A stretch of DNA of 64,000 bases from positions 1,008,999-1,072,998 of the forward strand of contig CAJNOJ010000005.1 in NCBI GenBank assembly GCA_905250025.1. Reading direction: 5' to 3'. The notes under the pieces are model-generated. The model saw only the letters and a program-made list of their open reading frames with translations, was not told the DNA's origin and made no database searches. The stretch's first letter is position 1. Each line of letters opens with the position of its first letter. Shown here piece by piece: positions 22,376 through 35,506 of this stretch. The position numbers were made by a program, and so were the translations under genes. The stretch comes from Adineta ricciae. Its lineage: Eukaryota; Rotifera; Eurotatoria; Adinetida; Adinetidae.

Positions 22376-25010
22376 GTTCTACTTTTAATTTCGTTCAAAT
22401 AGATACTCACACAAATGAGTTATGGAAAACAAAAAATACTAAAACGATAAATGAGAAATTAGCTGTGGTCACGAAGGGTTTAGCTGAGAGACAAGGGAGG
22501 GTGTGGTTCTAGAGATGATGCTTTACCCCTGACAACAGTATGAGGAATAATTATGGATTTATACGTGAAAATAGATACAGATGGATGTGTTTATGTCGAA
22601 GGGAAGCGGCAAAAAACGCGCGGTGAGAGGGTGATGTACTTAGAGCTGGAGAAAAAACGAAGTAGAGGAGACAAAAACATAGTATTGGGTGATGTAACAG
22701 TGTAGAAACAAGAGTACGGTGCACTACAAGAACGACAAAACAACAAGAGCGAAAAAGTATAGAAGACATCGACGAAGGGCGTGAGAAAGAGAAAAAGAGA
22801 AAAGCAATGTGCCAATCTTTCGATAGAAGTAAACAACGATTTCATCAGAAAGAAAATAAAAAGAGTCGAAAGTTCGTCTATTTCTCTTTTCTTTTTTTCT
22901 CTTCTTCCATTATATTTTATCGATTCTTTTGTATACTATCGAGAAGATATATACCACAAATGACGTTGTGTCAATAAGACCTTAGACAGAATCGGTCGAA
23001 GAATGGCGTGTTGATAGAGTTTGCTGACGTCAAGAAATTCAGCTGCTCTATTTCCATACATTTATCGTATTACTTATAGTTAAGTCAAAGTCATCGAAAA
23101 AGCAGTCCATGTGAAAATGATCATACACGCGAGCATGTAAAGATATACGTGCGAAGAAAAAAAAACGAGAGAGAAATAGATAGATAACAGTAAGTAGGAG
23201 TTAATCGTTTGTTGTCGTTATGCAATAGTAAATAAAAAAATGCCCTCTAAAGAAAAGATATTAGATAAACTATACGGTGAGATGTGTATTTCTTTTTCTT
23301 GAAGTGACAACCATCGAAGTACATTCGGAGAGAAAGTATCTGTTTATGTAAATTATCAACAGTTCAAACGCTGTCTAAATAGAGTCTATCCGACGAGCGA
23401 ATACTGATTATCGTGCGTCTACAGACATTTTCTCTTCTCCGAACAACATTATCACCAGGTGGTGGTGTATTCCCCCACAGTGGTTAGTCGCTATTTTTCC
23501 TCTTCCCATCTCAATCATTCCGACAATAATAAACAAGAAAAGATCTGCATCACTCCAGGTGATTTATCAAGATGATCACTAGCAAATGATAGACAACATC
23601 AGATTTTCACTGTACCAAAAGGTTAATGGTAATTATTGAAGCACAAAATCTAAGCAACTTGCTCATATTAAGCAAACTAACTCATACGTATAGCTTGTTA
23701 ACGATATCAGTCGAACTTTACGATCGTTTATGAATCGATCGATTTCTTATTAATAGAAACATTCGTGCTATCGTGTGATTTGATTTTCTCAGTCAAGTGT
23801 AAAATACAGATGAAAAAACACGAACGAAGAAGAAATCAATCTCTAAACGCGTGTTATAGATCGAAAAATAATGAAAATGAGAAAAAAATCCATCAAGACT
23901 AATGACCGATAAAATCGAACGAAAGGAATTTGATAGTCCTTTGCTCTTCTCTATGGTCAGAATCAGTTTTTTAAAGAGCATTTCAAAAGTAACTACCTGT
24001 GTGCCGTGCATTCCAGTGGAAGAAAGCCTTTCATTGATTCAATAGACAAAAAAGCAAAATAAAACCTCATTCTTTCTGTTTCTGTCTGACTGATTGATGC
24101 TTACGAACGATTTCAATTGATGATTGGACAAAATCCTTTTCTCTTTCTCTTCTTTTCTCCTTCTCCTTCTTTTTACTACAAATCAATTCTCCCTAAAACT
24201 TGAAAAATATATGTACATATACACAACCCCTTTGTTTGCTTTTTCTTCCTTCCCCTAGTCATTTTGAACATTCACTAGACAAATGTATGACTTTCTAAAC
24301 ACGAGGAAAAATACGTTTCGTTTTCAATCTAGACTCCGATGAAAAGAAACAATCGATCAATAGTTTCTCGAGGGCATTCTTTCGATGTCACTTTCATGGC
24401 TCGCAAATAAAGTTACCTGGAGAGAAATAACGACAACGATGGAATAAGTACATTAACCAGTACGAATACAATGTGTCTCACCGTCGTCACTCGCTCTCTT
24501 CTGCTCTTTTATTTATTGATTTCTCTTACTCGTTGATAGATGCATGGTCGTAAAAACGATATATATTCACAATGATGATATAGTCTTTTCGTTTCGTACC
24601 TTTCTATATATCAATGATCCACTTAAGAAAGAAGCAAAAATTACATTACTTGCTTGCTCTTTTTCTTTCGCTTTTCATGAAAATAGAAATCGATGTGGAA
24701 AAGGAAGCTGTCGGCATCGCGCCTTCGCGATCAGACAAGAATTCTAAGCGTGTGTTACGAGAAAAAAAGGAGATATTTCTCCTTTTTTCTTCTTTCGAAG
24801 TTCATTGAACTGACGTCGTTATGTCATATTCAATAGATAATTGAATTAAGTTGATGAACGTCAGAGAACGAAAGATATTTGTATGGTATTTCTAAGTAAT
24901 ATTTTACTAAACGCAAGAATGATTAATGAACAAATTAATGAAAATAAACACGCAAAGAAAGATCGAGTTTTTTCTATTAGTCTGGATTGTTCAGATAAAA
25001 ATGGGATCGA
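22376..25010. other. 2.6-kb region upstream of CLUH
   Basis: The longest gene-free stretch outside the duplicated region. It has purine-rich and pyrimidine-rich tracts (around 22740-22910 and 24130-24190) and many short frames, none with splice-compatible neighbours or known motifs. It likely contains CLUH regulatory sequence, perhaps with a 5' UTR intron, and the thioredoxin-UBX 3' UTR. Confidence 0.45.
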
Positions 25011-25815
25011 TTATACTGAAACTTTTTTAACTGTTAAGACTGCATTCATTAATTTTGCTTCATTGATTGTCTTTGATTCATCTTCGAGTTTAATTTTCGT
25101 CGCGGGCGGTTCCATAAATTCGAACGGATTCGTTTCAAACGAACTTATTGTACTACAAAGCAAATGACGAACTTCGTTTAATGTTCGATCTGTGCTCAAT
25201 CGAATATTAACAGGAGTTGATATATCAGGCAAACGAAGACGAAGCGTTGTCATCGTTTGTTCTTGGCTTGGTTTGCCGAACAGTTCTTGTGCTGCTTTTT
25301 CTAAACGTTCACGATCGGTTTCAGTCGTTACGGCCGCAGTTGCTGTACTGGTTTCTAACATAGAATGACCTTCACCTCCAAATGCTGTTGTTGCTTTGTA
25401 ATGTTTAGTAAGCGTTTTCTCAATCGCATCTACGTCAGCACCACGAATACGTTCTAATTCTTTTGAACTACGAATGAATACAAATGTTGGCATTGCACTG
25501 ATTTCATATTGACGAGCTTCAGTCTAGGAGTATTGATACTCGTGATGAGGAAGACAAACAAGATGACTGACTTACTTCACATTGATCAACATCCACTTTA
25601 AGAAAAACAGCGTTCGGATAAGATTCACTTAGCTTCTCAATGATTGGGGCGACCTTTTTACAAGGGCCACACCTATACATAAGGAAGATGGAATCGAAAT
25701 GGTATTGATCGACAGTGAGTTACCATGTAGCAAAGAAATCGATGAGCACGAGTTTATCACCGGCTTTTTCTAACTCTTTTTTCAAATCACCATCGTTTAT
25801 TTCTTTGACAGGCAT
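25011..25815 (-). CDS. Thioredoxin-SHP-UBX fusion protein
   Basis: Three exons (25815-25724, 25672-25576, 25523-25011) give 233 aa. Residues 1-105 are a complete thioredoxin: [16 protein letters not shown] with the CGPC redox pair split by an intron, a [10 protein letters not shown] strand and the cis-Pro in SAMPTFVFI. It is followed by an SHP-box-like FGGEGHSML, a linker, and a C-terminal UBX domain ([27 protein letters not shown]). UBX and SHP elements bind the AAA ATPase p97/VCP. By hand alignment the UBX matches the p47 gene 3 kb away at about 45 of 77 positions. A disulphide reductase recruited to p97 is the natural inference. Not to be confused with UBXN7, whose UAS domain is a thioredoxin-like fold lacking this active site. 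Confidence 0.88.
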
Positions 25816-26485
25816 TTGTACCTATAAATAGTTATCTAGAGCAGAAGAAAGAACCGGGTTATATATATATATGCGATATTGAACATTGGGAATACATGAA
25901 GTTTTTGCTACGAGAGAAGGATATAAGATTATTACAATAAAAAAGAGTGAAGAATAGCGAATAGTGGTTCATATAGGAAATAGAGTCGAGATTTCATTAT
26001 TAACCTTATCTCATTGTCTTTGTCTTTGTCTTGGAATGCAACATGCAGGCTAGACAAAATCTTATTTGGTGATACTGTTTTTCGATACAAATTCGATTGA
26101 GAATAGCGTTCGTGAATTTATCAAGAATGAAGAATTTCGAAGTGATATTCCGTGAATCTGCAGACAAAGTATTCAAAAGCCTAGAAATTCTATTCGTATT
26201 TTCGTAGTTGCATTTGAAGTATCACCCGTCAAGATATATCATATCCAGTAAATAATATTTCTCCTATCTGTAAGTGAATATGCCTACGCAAATCGTCGTG
26301 AGAAGTATAATTCTACCATATTAGTTTGTATATGAGGCTGTATATTTCTGAAAAATGATCGAAGTGCCTTGTCAAGTCTTCACTTCGTTTCAGACATCGA
26401 TCTAGAAAACATAGAATTGTTTGTTGCCGATTAAAAACAATAAAGAATGAGGCAAGTTTTATCAATCAACGGAGAATGCATGAAT
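25816..26485. other. Spacer between thioredoxin-UBX and RTCA
   Basis: 670 bp holding the promoter of the thioredoxin-UBX gene and the RTCA 3' UTR. It has a short TA run at 25861-25872. No coding signal was seen. Confidence 0.45.
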
Positions 26486-28090
26486 TTATACTATTCGCCG
26501 ATGTCCTATCCCATCACACTCAATGATAAACGCAGAATTATGTGTGTTCGTTGTTGCTGAATTTGATACTTCGGTAACTGTAAATTTAGTCTTCAAAAAA
26601 AGAAGAATTGATTATTCACGGATAAGTATTTACTGCAACATACTTTAGTTAATAGTTCAGCAACAGCAATCGCTGTTTTCGTATGGTCTGTTAATGGACC
26701 AGAACGAATTTTCGAATGACCATTTGCCAAGGCCATAATAATAATCAACTAGAATATCAATCATGCACATTTATCCAGCAGAAATCCTCTCGAGAACAAA
26801 CTTGATCCTGTAAATGTCGATCTACACATGCTTGAGATGATAAATCTTCTAACAAGTCTTGTGCTGCTTGTGTACCAACTTCATGTGCTGGTACTTCTCG
26901 TTTACCCAAGGCACTTGCTGCGAGTATACAACCTGTTGTCGTTTCAGCTCCAACTCTATGCATATAAAGAACGTTTTTCCGCTTATTTTATTCTTTCTTG
27001 TTCCATATGTTGCCTTACATGATACCAGTTGCCGATCCGGTAGCCATATTATCAGGCTCCTTGACAACTTCAATTTCTACAGCAATCTCGTTGGAATATT
27101 GCTTATGTATCAAGTTTTTAGCAACTTCAGCCATTTCATGAGCAATCTAGCGACATATAGAAGAACATAATGCTATTCGTAAGTTGAAAAACATTTCTAC
27201 TCGTTTAGGTAACGTTCCGGAAACGAAAGCTCGACCAAAAAATCGTTTAATCTGCCCAAAATCTGTTAAATCAGCAGCTACTAGTTGATCAACGGGATTC
27301 ACAGTGATGCGAACTTCGCCACCACCTCTTGGATAATAACCTCTGAAAACGACTCCAGTACAACCAATGATGTTCGAAAGAAAGTAAATATTTTTACGAA
27401 CCGACGAACTAAATTCATATCGAAACCGAAATTGAACCGTTTGGCAATTGGTTGGAAAACCTAATTTTCAACACGCAAAGAAGATTTCATTTTCGATTAT
27501 ATTCATATAAAAAAAACTCTACCATCGAATAATAATCTATTTCTGGTGCAAAGTCTGCGTTTGTTCCTCCGAGTAATCTTAAATGAGATGAACCATTAGC
27601 AAACAATAAACATGGAATTGCAGTTTGCATCATTAGACAGACACTTCTGATAAAAATAAACAGATTTCTCTGCTGTTCAATCATCTTACAAATATTTGTA
27701 TGTAATCAACATACCCAGCTGTTTTTGTATCAGCTAAATAATTGCCGCCTTTGATAGTTTTTGGCGTGAAATATATTTCAGTCGCACCGATATTCCCATT
27801 GTGAAGTTTAGCTTCAGACAATTGAGCTAACAATTGTATACCAGTAAGGTGTTGAGGTCGTAGACCACCTTGCGCTCGACCAGCACGAATTTTTTCAACT
27901 CGAATAGGAATATCGAGTAGAACACTCAATGCTGTCGAATTACGAAGAATTTGACCACCCTTTTTAAAAAAAAATATAATCTCATGTCAAATCTTCTAAT
28001 TTCAAGCTCGGTGAAGTCTTATCATACCCCTTCTAAATAGGATCCATCTATTGTAATGAGATTCGATTGATCAGCTGTCTGTTGAGCCAT
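26486..28090 (-). CDS. RTCA: RNA 3'-terminal phosphate cyclase
   Basis: A multi-exon gene from ATG 28090 to TAA 26486-26488. Exon 1 (28090-28028) encodes [21 protein letters not shown]; the next begins [15 protein letters not shown], a family hallmark, followed by [16 protein letters not shown]. Later exons carry [26 protein letters not shown] and [15 protein letters not shown], where the His is the expected nucleotidyl-histidine active site. The enzyme converts RNA 3'-phosphate to the 2',3'-cyclic phosphate with ATP, in the nucleus and cytoplasm. The C-terminus ends [10 protein letters not shown]. No broken motif was found. Flanked by two UBX-domain genes on the same strand, with no obvious functional link to them. 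Confidence 0.93.
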
Positions 28091-28466
28091 CTTTGACAAT
28101 CTAGAAAGATTTGATTTTCAGTATAATCATGATGACCGTGTTGAATGAATAATAATGAGACTTTTTTAGTGTTCGATTTAGTCTCGAGCTGTTATTCGAA
28201 TAAATTGATGATGATGAAAGTAATCTGAATAACGTATTGCAAAACCACATGTAAGTATTGCAATACAATGAATCTAGAAGGATTGCATCAGAATGATTCA
28301 TCATTATAGTAGACATGTTTATCCTTGCTTACAGCTTGTTTTTTTTATTTAAAGAAAAGAAAGAACAGGACGAAATAAAAAGAAACCGAGTGTTAAATTG
28401 AAGAAAAAACTTATCCGTCATAATGTAGTAATTCTTTTCGTGAATAAAGATAAATGTTCAATGGTC
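28091..28466. other. Spacer between RTCA and p47
   Basis: 376 bp between two minus-strand genes. An AT-rich RTCA promoter region; nothing else was recognised. Confidence 0.45.
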
Positions 28467-29963
28467 TTATGTAGCTCGACGGACAGCGAGCGTAGCATTG
28501 GTTAGTTTGGCATCGCGAACTGTTTTTGATTCATCTTCACGTTTGATTTTTGTCGAAGGTGGTTCAATGAATTCGAATTGACTGGATTGAAGTGAGGGAA
28601 CATTTTCAATGAGAAGCTTACGAACATCGGCTAAAGTACGATCTAAACCAATCGCAATCCGTACAGGAGTTGAAAGATCTGGTAAGCGAAGACGAATTGT
28701 CGTTGATGATGAGGATGATTTTAATTGCTGTTCAGCAAGTTTCTCGAGACGATCTGAATCCGTAGTCGTTGATACTGTAGTACTACTCGATGCCATGGAG
28801 GATTTAGAAGGAACGGGACCTGTAGTTGTTGATTGACTAACATTTGGAGCTGGTGAGCCTAGCATGTGACCGGCACCACCAAAAGGTTTGAATTGCGGCG
28901 CTTGTGGTTTATATTCTTCGCCACGATGATCTTCAAGACGTACCTGTATAGAGAATTGCACAATAGATTAGTGTCATATGTTGTAATGATATTAATTACC
29001 TCGACTTGGCGTCCGCCTGCTGATAAACTCCTGAGTTCAGGTGGTACTTCACCACGTTTGATGTGATCCATGAATTCTTTGTTTTCGTCGAATTTACGTA
29101 GTTCACCATCACCAATAGTAAATCCGTTGGAATAGAATCGAAGTGGTAACTGCTCTGATCGATTGGAAGCTGCTGCTGTTGCGCCTGCTGATGGTTGACC
29201 GAAAGTACGTGAAGGCGTCGAATCGTCGCCTAAACTATATCCAACACCGCCGAATGCTTTCTCCTTTTTCGCCCGTGAAGAATGACCGTCTTGATCATCG
29301 TCATCATCGGCTTCCATGGCACCTTGTTTGCGAGCTGATTCAAAGATTTTCGTTACATTTTTATCGTTATTTTTAGGTTTGGCTGGACCAATTATTTGTT
29401 GACCACTACGTTCAGAACCACCAGCATAGAAAGCTTGACCTAAACACATTGATTAAACTTTTTATCACAACAAACTACGTGTTAACAACCTTCTTCGTCA
29501 GAATCTTCTTCTTCGTGTTGTAAACCACCGATAGTACCGAATCTAGATGGAGGCACTACTGGTTTTCTGCTTGTATCTCCAGTCGATTTTTCTGCACTTG
29601 CATTCGCTCGAAGACTTTCTTCAATAGCTGATTGCATAGGACTTTCATCATCTGATTCATAACCGCCAGTTCCACCAGACGCTATTGGCTCTGAATAAAA
29701 TTCAAGTACTTTGATCGAAAATAGTTAATGAAAATCAATAGATACTGACCTGATGAACCTTGATTAGTATTCGCTGCAGATGGGACTGTGTGTGTTGTGG
29801 GAATTGGTACACCAGCTTCTGAACCACCATTATCAAAAAAGATCTCCATGGCTGTTTGGGCGTTCCATTGAGCAGCCTCTAAGTAGCGTGTTGCTTCTTC
29901 GCTTGGACACTGCGTAATAGCAATGAAGTTGCTTAAAATCTCGTCCTTGTTATTAGGTTCCAT
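28467..29963 (-). CDS. NSFL1C: p47/NSFL1C, p97 cofactor (UBA-SEP-UBX)
   Basis: About 440 aa in four exons, starting at ATG 29963. The N-terminal UBA (residues 1-45, ITQCPSEEATRYLEAAQWN) binds ubiquitin. A disordered acidic linker follows, then FYAGGSERSGQQI, a conserved p47 block, a SHP-like FGGVGYSLG, the SEP domain (LRFYSNGFTIGDGELR, GEVPPELRSLS), a second SHP box (FGGAGHMLG) and the UBX domain (TTIRLRLPDLSTPV) to the end. The architecture is that of p47, which with p97/VCP drives Golgi and nuclear-membrane reassembly. The last exon (28943-28467) carries SHP2 plus UBX and is the likely donor of the C-terminal half of the nearby thioredoxin fusion. All core motifs are intact. Confidence 0.94.
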
Positions 29964-31318
29964 CTAAGAGAAAATGATATTAATAATTTTTGAGTACGTA
30001 TTTGAATAAGAAATTAATCAGAACAAAGAAACGAGAATCTTCTTCTTCTTCCTCACACGCACTGGCAAAAGGGTGATCAATAAGAAACCAATCAAAATCT
30101 ATATCGTGACATCTATTCTATTCCGTCACCATTGGTTTTAAATACTCTGTCTGTCGACGTTATGTGAATATGAGTAGTATTTTCAATGATAACTGCACAG
30201 AGTGTGTATGGATTCTGTTGTACACACTTATTTACAAGTTGTATAGAGCAAGTAGAATGTGGACAGGACACTTTACTAAGTGCCCTTGGATTTCGAGGGA
30301 ACATTGGGAAAATTCTTTTGTATCCTTACAAATCATATCTATCTTTAAATAATAACGATGATGTTGAGATTATTAAGCAACACGGAACATTAGTAGGAAA
30401 GAAAGCTAACATAATCCTTACGCATTTGTGTGTGCCTATTATATCTAGTACTAATATGGATTTCGCCCAACGCTTTCTTTTGTCACAATCAACTTTCATC
30501 GCTTGTCGATGTATTGATTCATAAGTTGTAACGAGATTTTTCTTTTTCATAGGTGGATCAGTCATAAATGTAAAAAATATTCTTATTTAAAAATAAAAGA
30601 ACAAAAGAAATCTGATTATATTGTGACTAATGAGTAAGTAAAGTATACTCCGCTGACTATTTGTCTTCTGTAAGTCATTTTCAAACAAAGACATTGACTG
30701 CTTATAATCTAGCATCATTCGATTCTATATAATAACTGAAAATGTTTATTAATTCTATCAAATGAGCAATTATTTTCTCATCGTATTGGCGTCTCAAACA
30801 TTCCCGATAAACACAGGCAGTCATAGTGATTCACATGCAAATCTAATTGGTTCAAATTAACAACAAATCACAAGACAGCTGATAAAATGGTTCTACGAAA
30901 AAAAATCAATAATATCTCAAAAGAAATTCATTGTAAAAAAATATGTTGTTTTCATTAATAAATGTAAAATCCTACGAATATTAGTTACTTTTTTTCTGAT
31001 TGGTTGGTTTTCCCTATACGGGTGATTATTATTGGTAAACAATGAAGAAAGATCAAGTTATAGATTTTACGATATAGTTCTTTCTGTTCGTATCCGTTCC
31101 TACAACGAAAAAAAGAATTCAAATTGAATTTGAGATTCTATTTAATTCGAGGGCAATAATAATAGGTGTAGAATAGAAACAATTCAAAACGTTTCAAGCA
31201 ACATCGACATACGAGCTAACAGACTTGTGTTTGCGTCTGTGCTCAAGCGAAGTATGATTTCATTTTCAATTGTTACACCTCGAAATATAACGTTGTATTT
31301 ATTCTTTTCTAGATCAAC
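29964..31318. promoter_or_regulatory. Divergent region between p47 and PTBP
   Basis: 1355 bp with promoters of two divergent genes. It includes a doubtful ORF block at 30113-30565, listed separately. The rest is AT-rich with long A/T runs and shows no motif I can name. Confidence 0.4.
30113..30565 (-). other. Doubtful small gene, open on both strands
   Basis: On the minus strand an ATG at 30565 opens 79 codons (MTDPPMKKKNLVTTYESIH...), and a 42-bp GT-AG gap would join it to a Cys-rich frame (SKVSCPHSTCSIQLVNKC) ending at 30113. On the plus strand the same stretch has a 112-codon frame from ATG 30186 to 30524. Neither matches a known family and they cannot both be conserved coding. It may be a pseudogene fragment or noncoding. 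Confidence 0.2.
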
Positions 31319-34300
31319 ATGAAGGTAGACATTCGACTTCTCCTTTTTCTATTACATTATTCATCTTTTGTCTAGCGTACATTTTCAAATGATGAATTTG
31401 ATGCCAATGGCGACGGCATCAGCACCTTAAATTCTCAAATACCTGATATCGCAAAAAAAGTACAAATTTATCCATAAGATGATTTTTTATTATCACTGTA
31501 CTGTTCCTTTCAAACTAGAGCCGTTCAGAACCTGCATTGCCTTCCCGTGTTGTTCACGTAAGAAATATTGAAGCAAGCGATCTTGAAGTTGTTCAACTTG
31601 GCCTTCCATTCGGTCGAGTAACAAATTTTTTGAATCTACGTAAAAAAGCACAGGTAATTGGTTTTTTTTTTCTTGATTTTATGATTGTCAACAAGTTCTT
31701 GTAGGCTTTTCTCGAATTCGATCTAACGGATTCTGCTAAACAAATGGTTGATTATTTTTCCTCGGCACCAGCTATGCTCAATGGTCGACAAATCTTCGCA
31801 CAATTTTCCAATCATGGAGAGCTTCGCACTGATCCAACAAATCGAACTAATCAACAAGCACATGTAGCATTGGCACAAGCAACTGATCTCTATGAAACAG
31901 CGCAAAAAGGCGGACCGAATTGTGTCTTGCGTGTTAGCATCATGAACATGTTATATCCTGTTACAATCGATGTTTTGTACCAAGTAAGAGGACAAAGTCT
32001 TGTACTTTCAGTCGATACTTTTTTCTCTTCTTACGTTAGATTTTTGGCAAATTTGGTACTATCTTAAAAATCATAACATTTACTAAGAATGGTAATGACA
32101 GCGATTGAATGGAAATGAAATAAGTTGAATTTTTCATCGTAGATAAATTCCAAGCTTTGATCCAAACGAAAGATCCTAATGGAGCTGCACAAGCAAAATT
32201 GGTAAGATCGTCAATAACGCTAAGTACGTTTTGCATCGTAGTACTTCATTTTTAGCAACTACATGGTCAAAACATTTACAATGGTTGTTGTACAGTAAGT
32301 AGAAGATTCTTGGATAAACTTGAATGCAAACTTATGAATCATAGCTTCAAATTGAATATTCGAAACTACATTCACTGACCGTCAAATTTAACAATGATAA
32401 GAGTCGAGACTATACCAACCCGACTTTACCAGCAGGCGAAGGTCATGCATTACAACAGCAACATGATTTAGGTATATGTATGGAAAAAGATTCATTTCAG
32501 AGAAGTTTATCTCGCCATGTTTATAGATCGTATGCATTCAAATCCTAATCTTCTTTCATTACAAAGATCAGGTTCCAATGAAGACTATCGTTACGGTAAA
32601 AGTTCAGGCTTATTTTTGAAACCTGCATTATTTCATTTTGAAAACTATTAGATTACTACGGAGCTGCTGCTGGTCGTGGTAGGCCACCGTCAACACCTGG
32701 CACACCCAGTTATGACATGCAAGGTATGCGACAATATTCAAAAGAGGAAAACAATTCTATTCCTCGGTATTTAGGTGGTGCTAGTCATTTGATGAGTCCA
32801 TTACAACCTCCATCAAATGCCTATGGTTCAGTGCCAGGTGTTCCACCTCCTCCGTCTCCATACGGTCATCCATATGGGTCTGCTCATCATCAAATTTCAC
32901 CTATGCATGGATTACCACATGGTCATGCGTCTGCCGCCAGTGCGCATATGCATGCTCTTCATCAACAAGCTCAACAACAAAATCCACACATGATGTCGGT
33001 TCAAAACGGTCCAGTTATATTAGTATCGAATTTGAATGAAAACGTAAGTTGAAACAAGAAAAAGGAGAAGAAGATCTTTTGGAATATTCCAGTCTCCTGA
33101 AAAGATAAGATAGAAACATCTTTCATTTCTATCTTTCTTTCAACTAGTCTGTTCGATAGTAATTTTTGAAATTTGATTCTTTCTATTCGTTTCTTCTTTA
33201 TTTTCTCTTTTTTTTCTTTATTTTTCTCAACCGGACGATTAGATGACGACTCCAGAGTCTTTATTCACACTATTCGGTATGTGTTATCTTCTCTTTCTTT
33301 TCATACTTTATTATTATTTAGTGTTGTTTTCTTTTACGAAAACTCAATGAATATTTTCATTTTTCTATATTTTCACTCTTCAAATCATAGCTCAGATCTT
33401 TTAGCTGGAACACAAACATACGTGAAGATTGACATAGAAAGTGAAAAACCAACATAGAAACATCATTCTTATTTTCTGTGATTTCTATCGAACATTTCAC
33501 TTTCTAAACATTCTTCGGTAAACTCAATGTGAATTTCGAGAAAAGATTGAAAATCAATTGTGAAAAACAAATTTTTGACATTCAATTTACTCTTAGGTGT
33601 CTATGGTGATGTGCATCGGGTAAAGATCTTATTTAATAAGAAAGATTCCGCATTGATTCAATTTGCCACGCCACAACAAGCACTTGTTGGTATGTATACC
33701 ACGATAAGAAATCTTCTCAGTTGATCTTTTTGTGTCTTTCTCATCAGCCCATCAGAATCTCGATCATATAAATATGTTCGGCAAACAAATTAAAGTTTCT
33801 TTTTCCAAACATCAATTCGTCCAAATGCCTAAAGACGGCTCTTCGGTATAACGGATAATTTTTCCTCAGAAATATTTAATAGAACTTCGTTTTTGTGCAG
33901 GACATGGGTTTAACGAAAGATTTCACGAATTCTCCATTACATCGATTCAAAAAGCCAGGCTCGAAAAACTACAATAATATTCACCCGCCTGGAAATGTTC
34001 TTCATCTATCCAATATACCGTACGTTCTAACTCATGTTCTCCCAACTCGATAAATACGATCAGTTTTTAGAAGTGAAACCACCGAAGACGAGATTCGAAA
34101 CATATTCTCTCAATATGGTACTATCAAACGATTCAAATTCTTTGAAAAAGATCACAAAATGGCATTGATCGAAATGGATACCATTGAAGAAACGATTGCG
34201 GCGTTGATTGTAATGATGCTTCTCACGTTCTTATCTCATTTAGATTTGTTTGATTCTCTTTAGAATACCCATAACTATCGTCTAGCTGATTCCATGCATC

Positions 34301-34332
34301 TTCGTGTTTCGTTTTCCAAGAGCAAACTGTAA
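31319..34332 (+). CDS. PTBP1: Polypyrimidine tract-binding protein (four RRMs)
   Basis: A many-exon gene. The first coding exon is minimal (ATG AAG at 31319-31324) and splices to [17 protein letters not shown]1 ([17 protein letters not shown]), RRM2 ([20 protein letters not shown], then [11 protein letters not shown]), a His/Gly/Pro-rich linker (about 32720-33000), RRM3 ([11 protein letters not shown], a small separate exon [11 protein letters not shown] at 33243-33274, then [19 protein letters not shown]) and RRM4 ([16 protein letters not shown] to [10 protein letters not shown]) follow in the PTB order. [14 protein letters not shown] between RRM3 and RRM4 is diagnostic. PTB proteins bind CU-rich RNA and control splicing in the nucleus. 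The symbol denotes the PTBP1/2/3 ancestor, not a specific vertebrate paralogue. Confidence 0.93.
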
Positions 34333-35506
34333 ATATTCCATCAAGAAGACCAAACTGGCGCACACATTTTATTATTCAAAACAAAAAAACTTCAGTCAAT
34401 AACTTTCGTTTTCTTTTGTTAAAGTTTGCTTTTCTTCGTCGCCGTCAAATTTGTTTTGTTCACTCTCTTTCTCATACGAACTAACTTTTTCTTTTGTGTC
34501 CTTTGTTCTATTCAAGTTCTTCACTTGATAAAAAAGAAGATTCGTCAAGAAGAAATCAACTTGATTGACACCACCGACAATATGCTAAAATCAACTGATC
34601 TAGGCCATTTTTAATACAATATTTTGTTCGAAAACTATGAATAGATAATGCTGCACAATCGATTTCCTCTAGGAATATGCAGAGTAATTAATTCTCCTAG
34701 TCAAACATTCACCGAACTTGTCTCGCGCTTTGCTTTTCAATAGTTTCATTGCAAACTTCTCTTTCAAGAAGAACATCATGTGAGGTCATTATTCTATAAG
34801 TCGCCCGGATAGTTCAAAATTAATTAGAAATCGATGAGAAAGTCAAATTTGTTTGAAGATCTCTGGAGAGACCTATTCTTTGCTTGTCGAATATATTCAT
34901 CTGCCAATCATTGATTAGAAACGCATGTTTTCTTTTCTAATGATTATTCCACGCGAGTCAAATGTAAAGTAATGATATGAAAAGCGACTGATATTTGTTT
35001 AGAAAGAATATTATTCTAATCAATAAATTATCGACAAGCTGTAAGCAATTACTCTTTCCTTCCTGACAAATTAGTCAATAACTAAAAGCGACAAATCAGA
35101 CACTTCCTTGACGATCTATCTGAGCGTCGTATGTATCGAATTACTTAAGAAGAGGACGCAAGAAGTTGTTTATTTTCTCTCTATCTCTCTCTCTTCGTCC
35201 CTAGGTTTTTGTCACCCGATCAATTAGAAGCGTTTCCAACATACTTCTCGAAATCTCGTCGTTCTTTGTTTATTTTTAATTAATATTTCTTTCATTTTTC
35301 GACAATGTCATCGTTCTATTTGCGTGAAATATTAACACAGATGTTGTGTAGATAGAACTTATTGGTTTTGCCTTGTCTATCTATTTATACTCGGCCGGCG
35401 AAGAATAGCGTAATGTTATTATTTTAGAGGATGCTTGATTAACCATTGATTATCAGCAAAGTTTGCCTGTATAAATAACGACGAGCATTGCAAGACAATC
35501 GTCGAC
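34333..35506. other. 1.2-kb intergenic region
   Basis: PTBP 3' UTR followed by the promoter of the LRR gene. A CT-rich tract sits at 35175-35195. A 62-codon frame at 34426-34614 lies in the presumed PTBP 3' UTR and shows no coding character. Confidence 0.45.

Noticed and set aside
22551..22963. Overlapping short frames, one hydrophobic and one Lys/Arg-rich
   Set aside because: They fall in a purine/pyrimidine-skewed stretch, which opens frames on both strands by composition alone. No splice partner or known motif.
34426..34614. Possible small secreted protein after PTBP
   Set aside because: The position and T-rich composition fit the PTBP 3' UTR.
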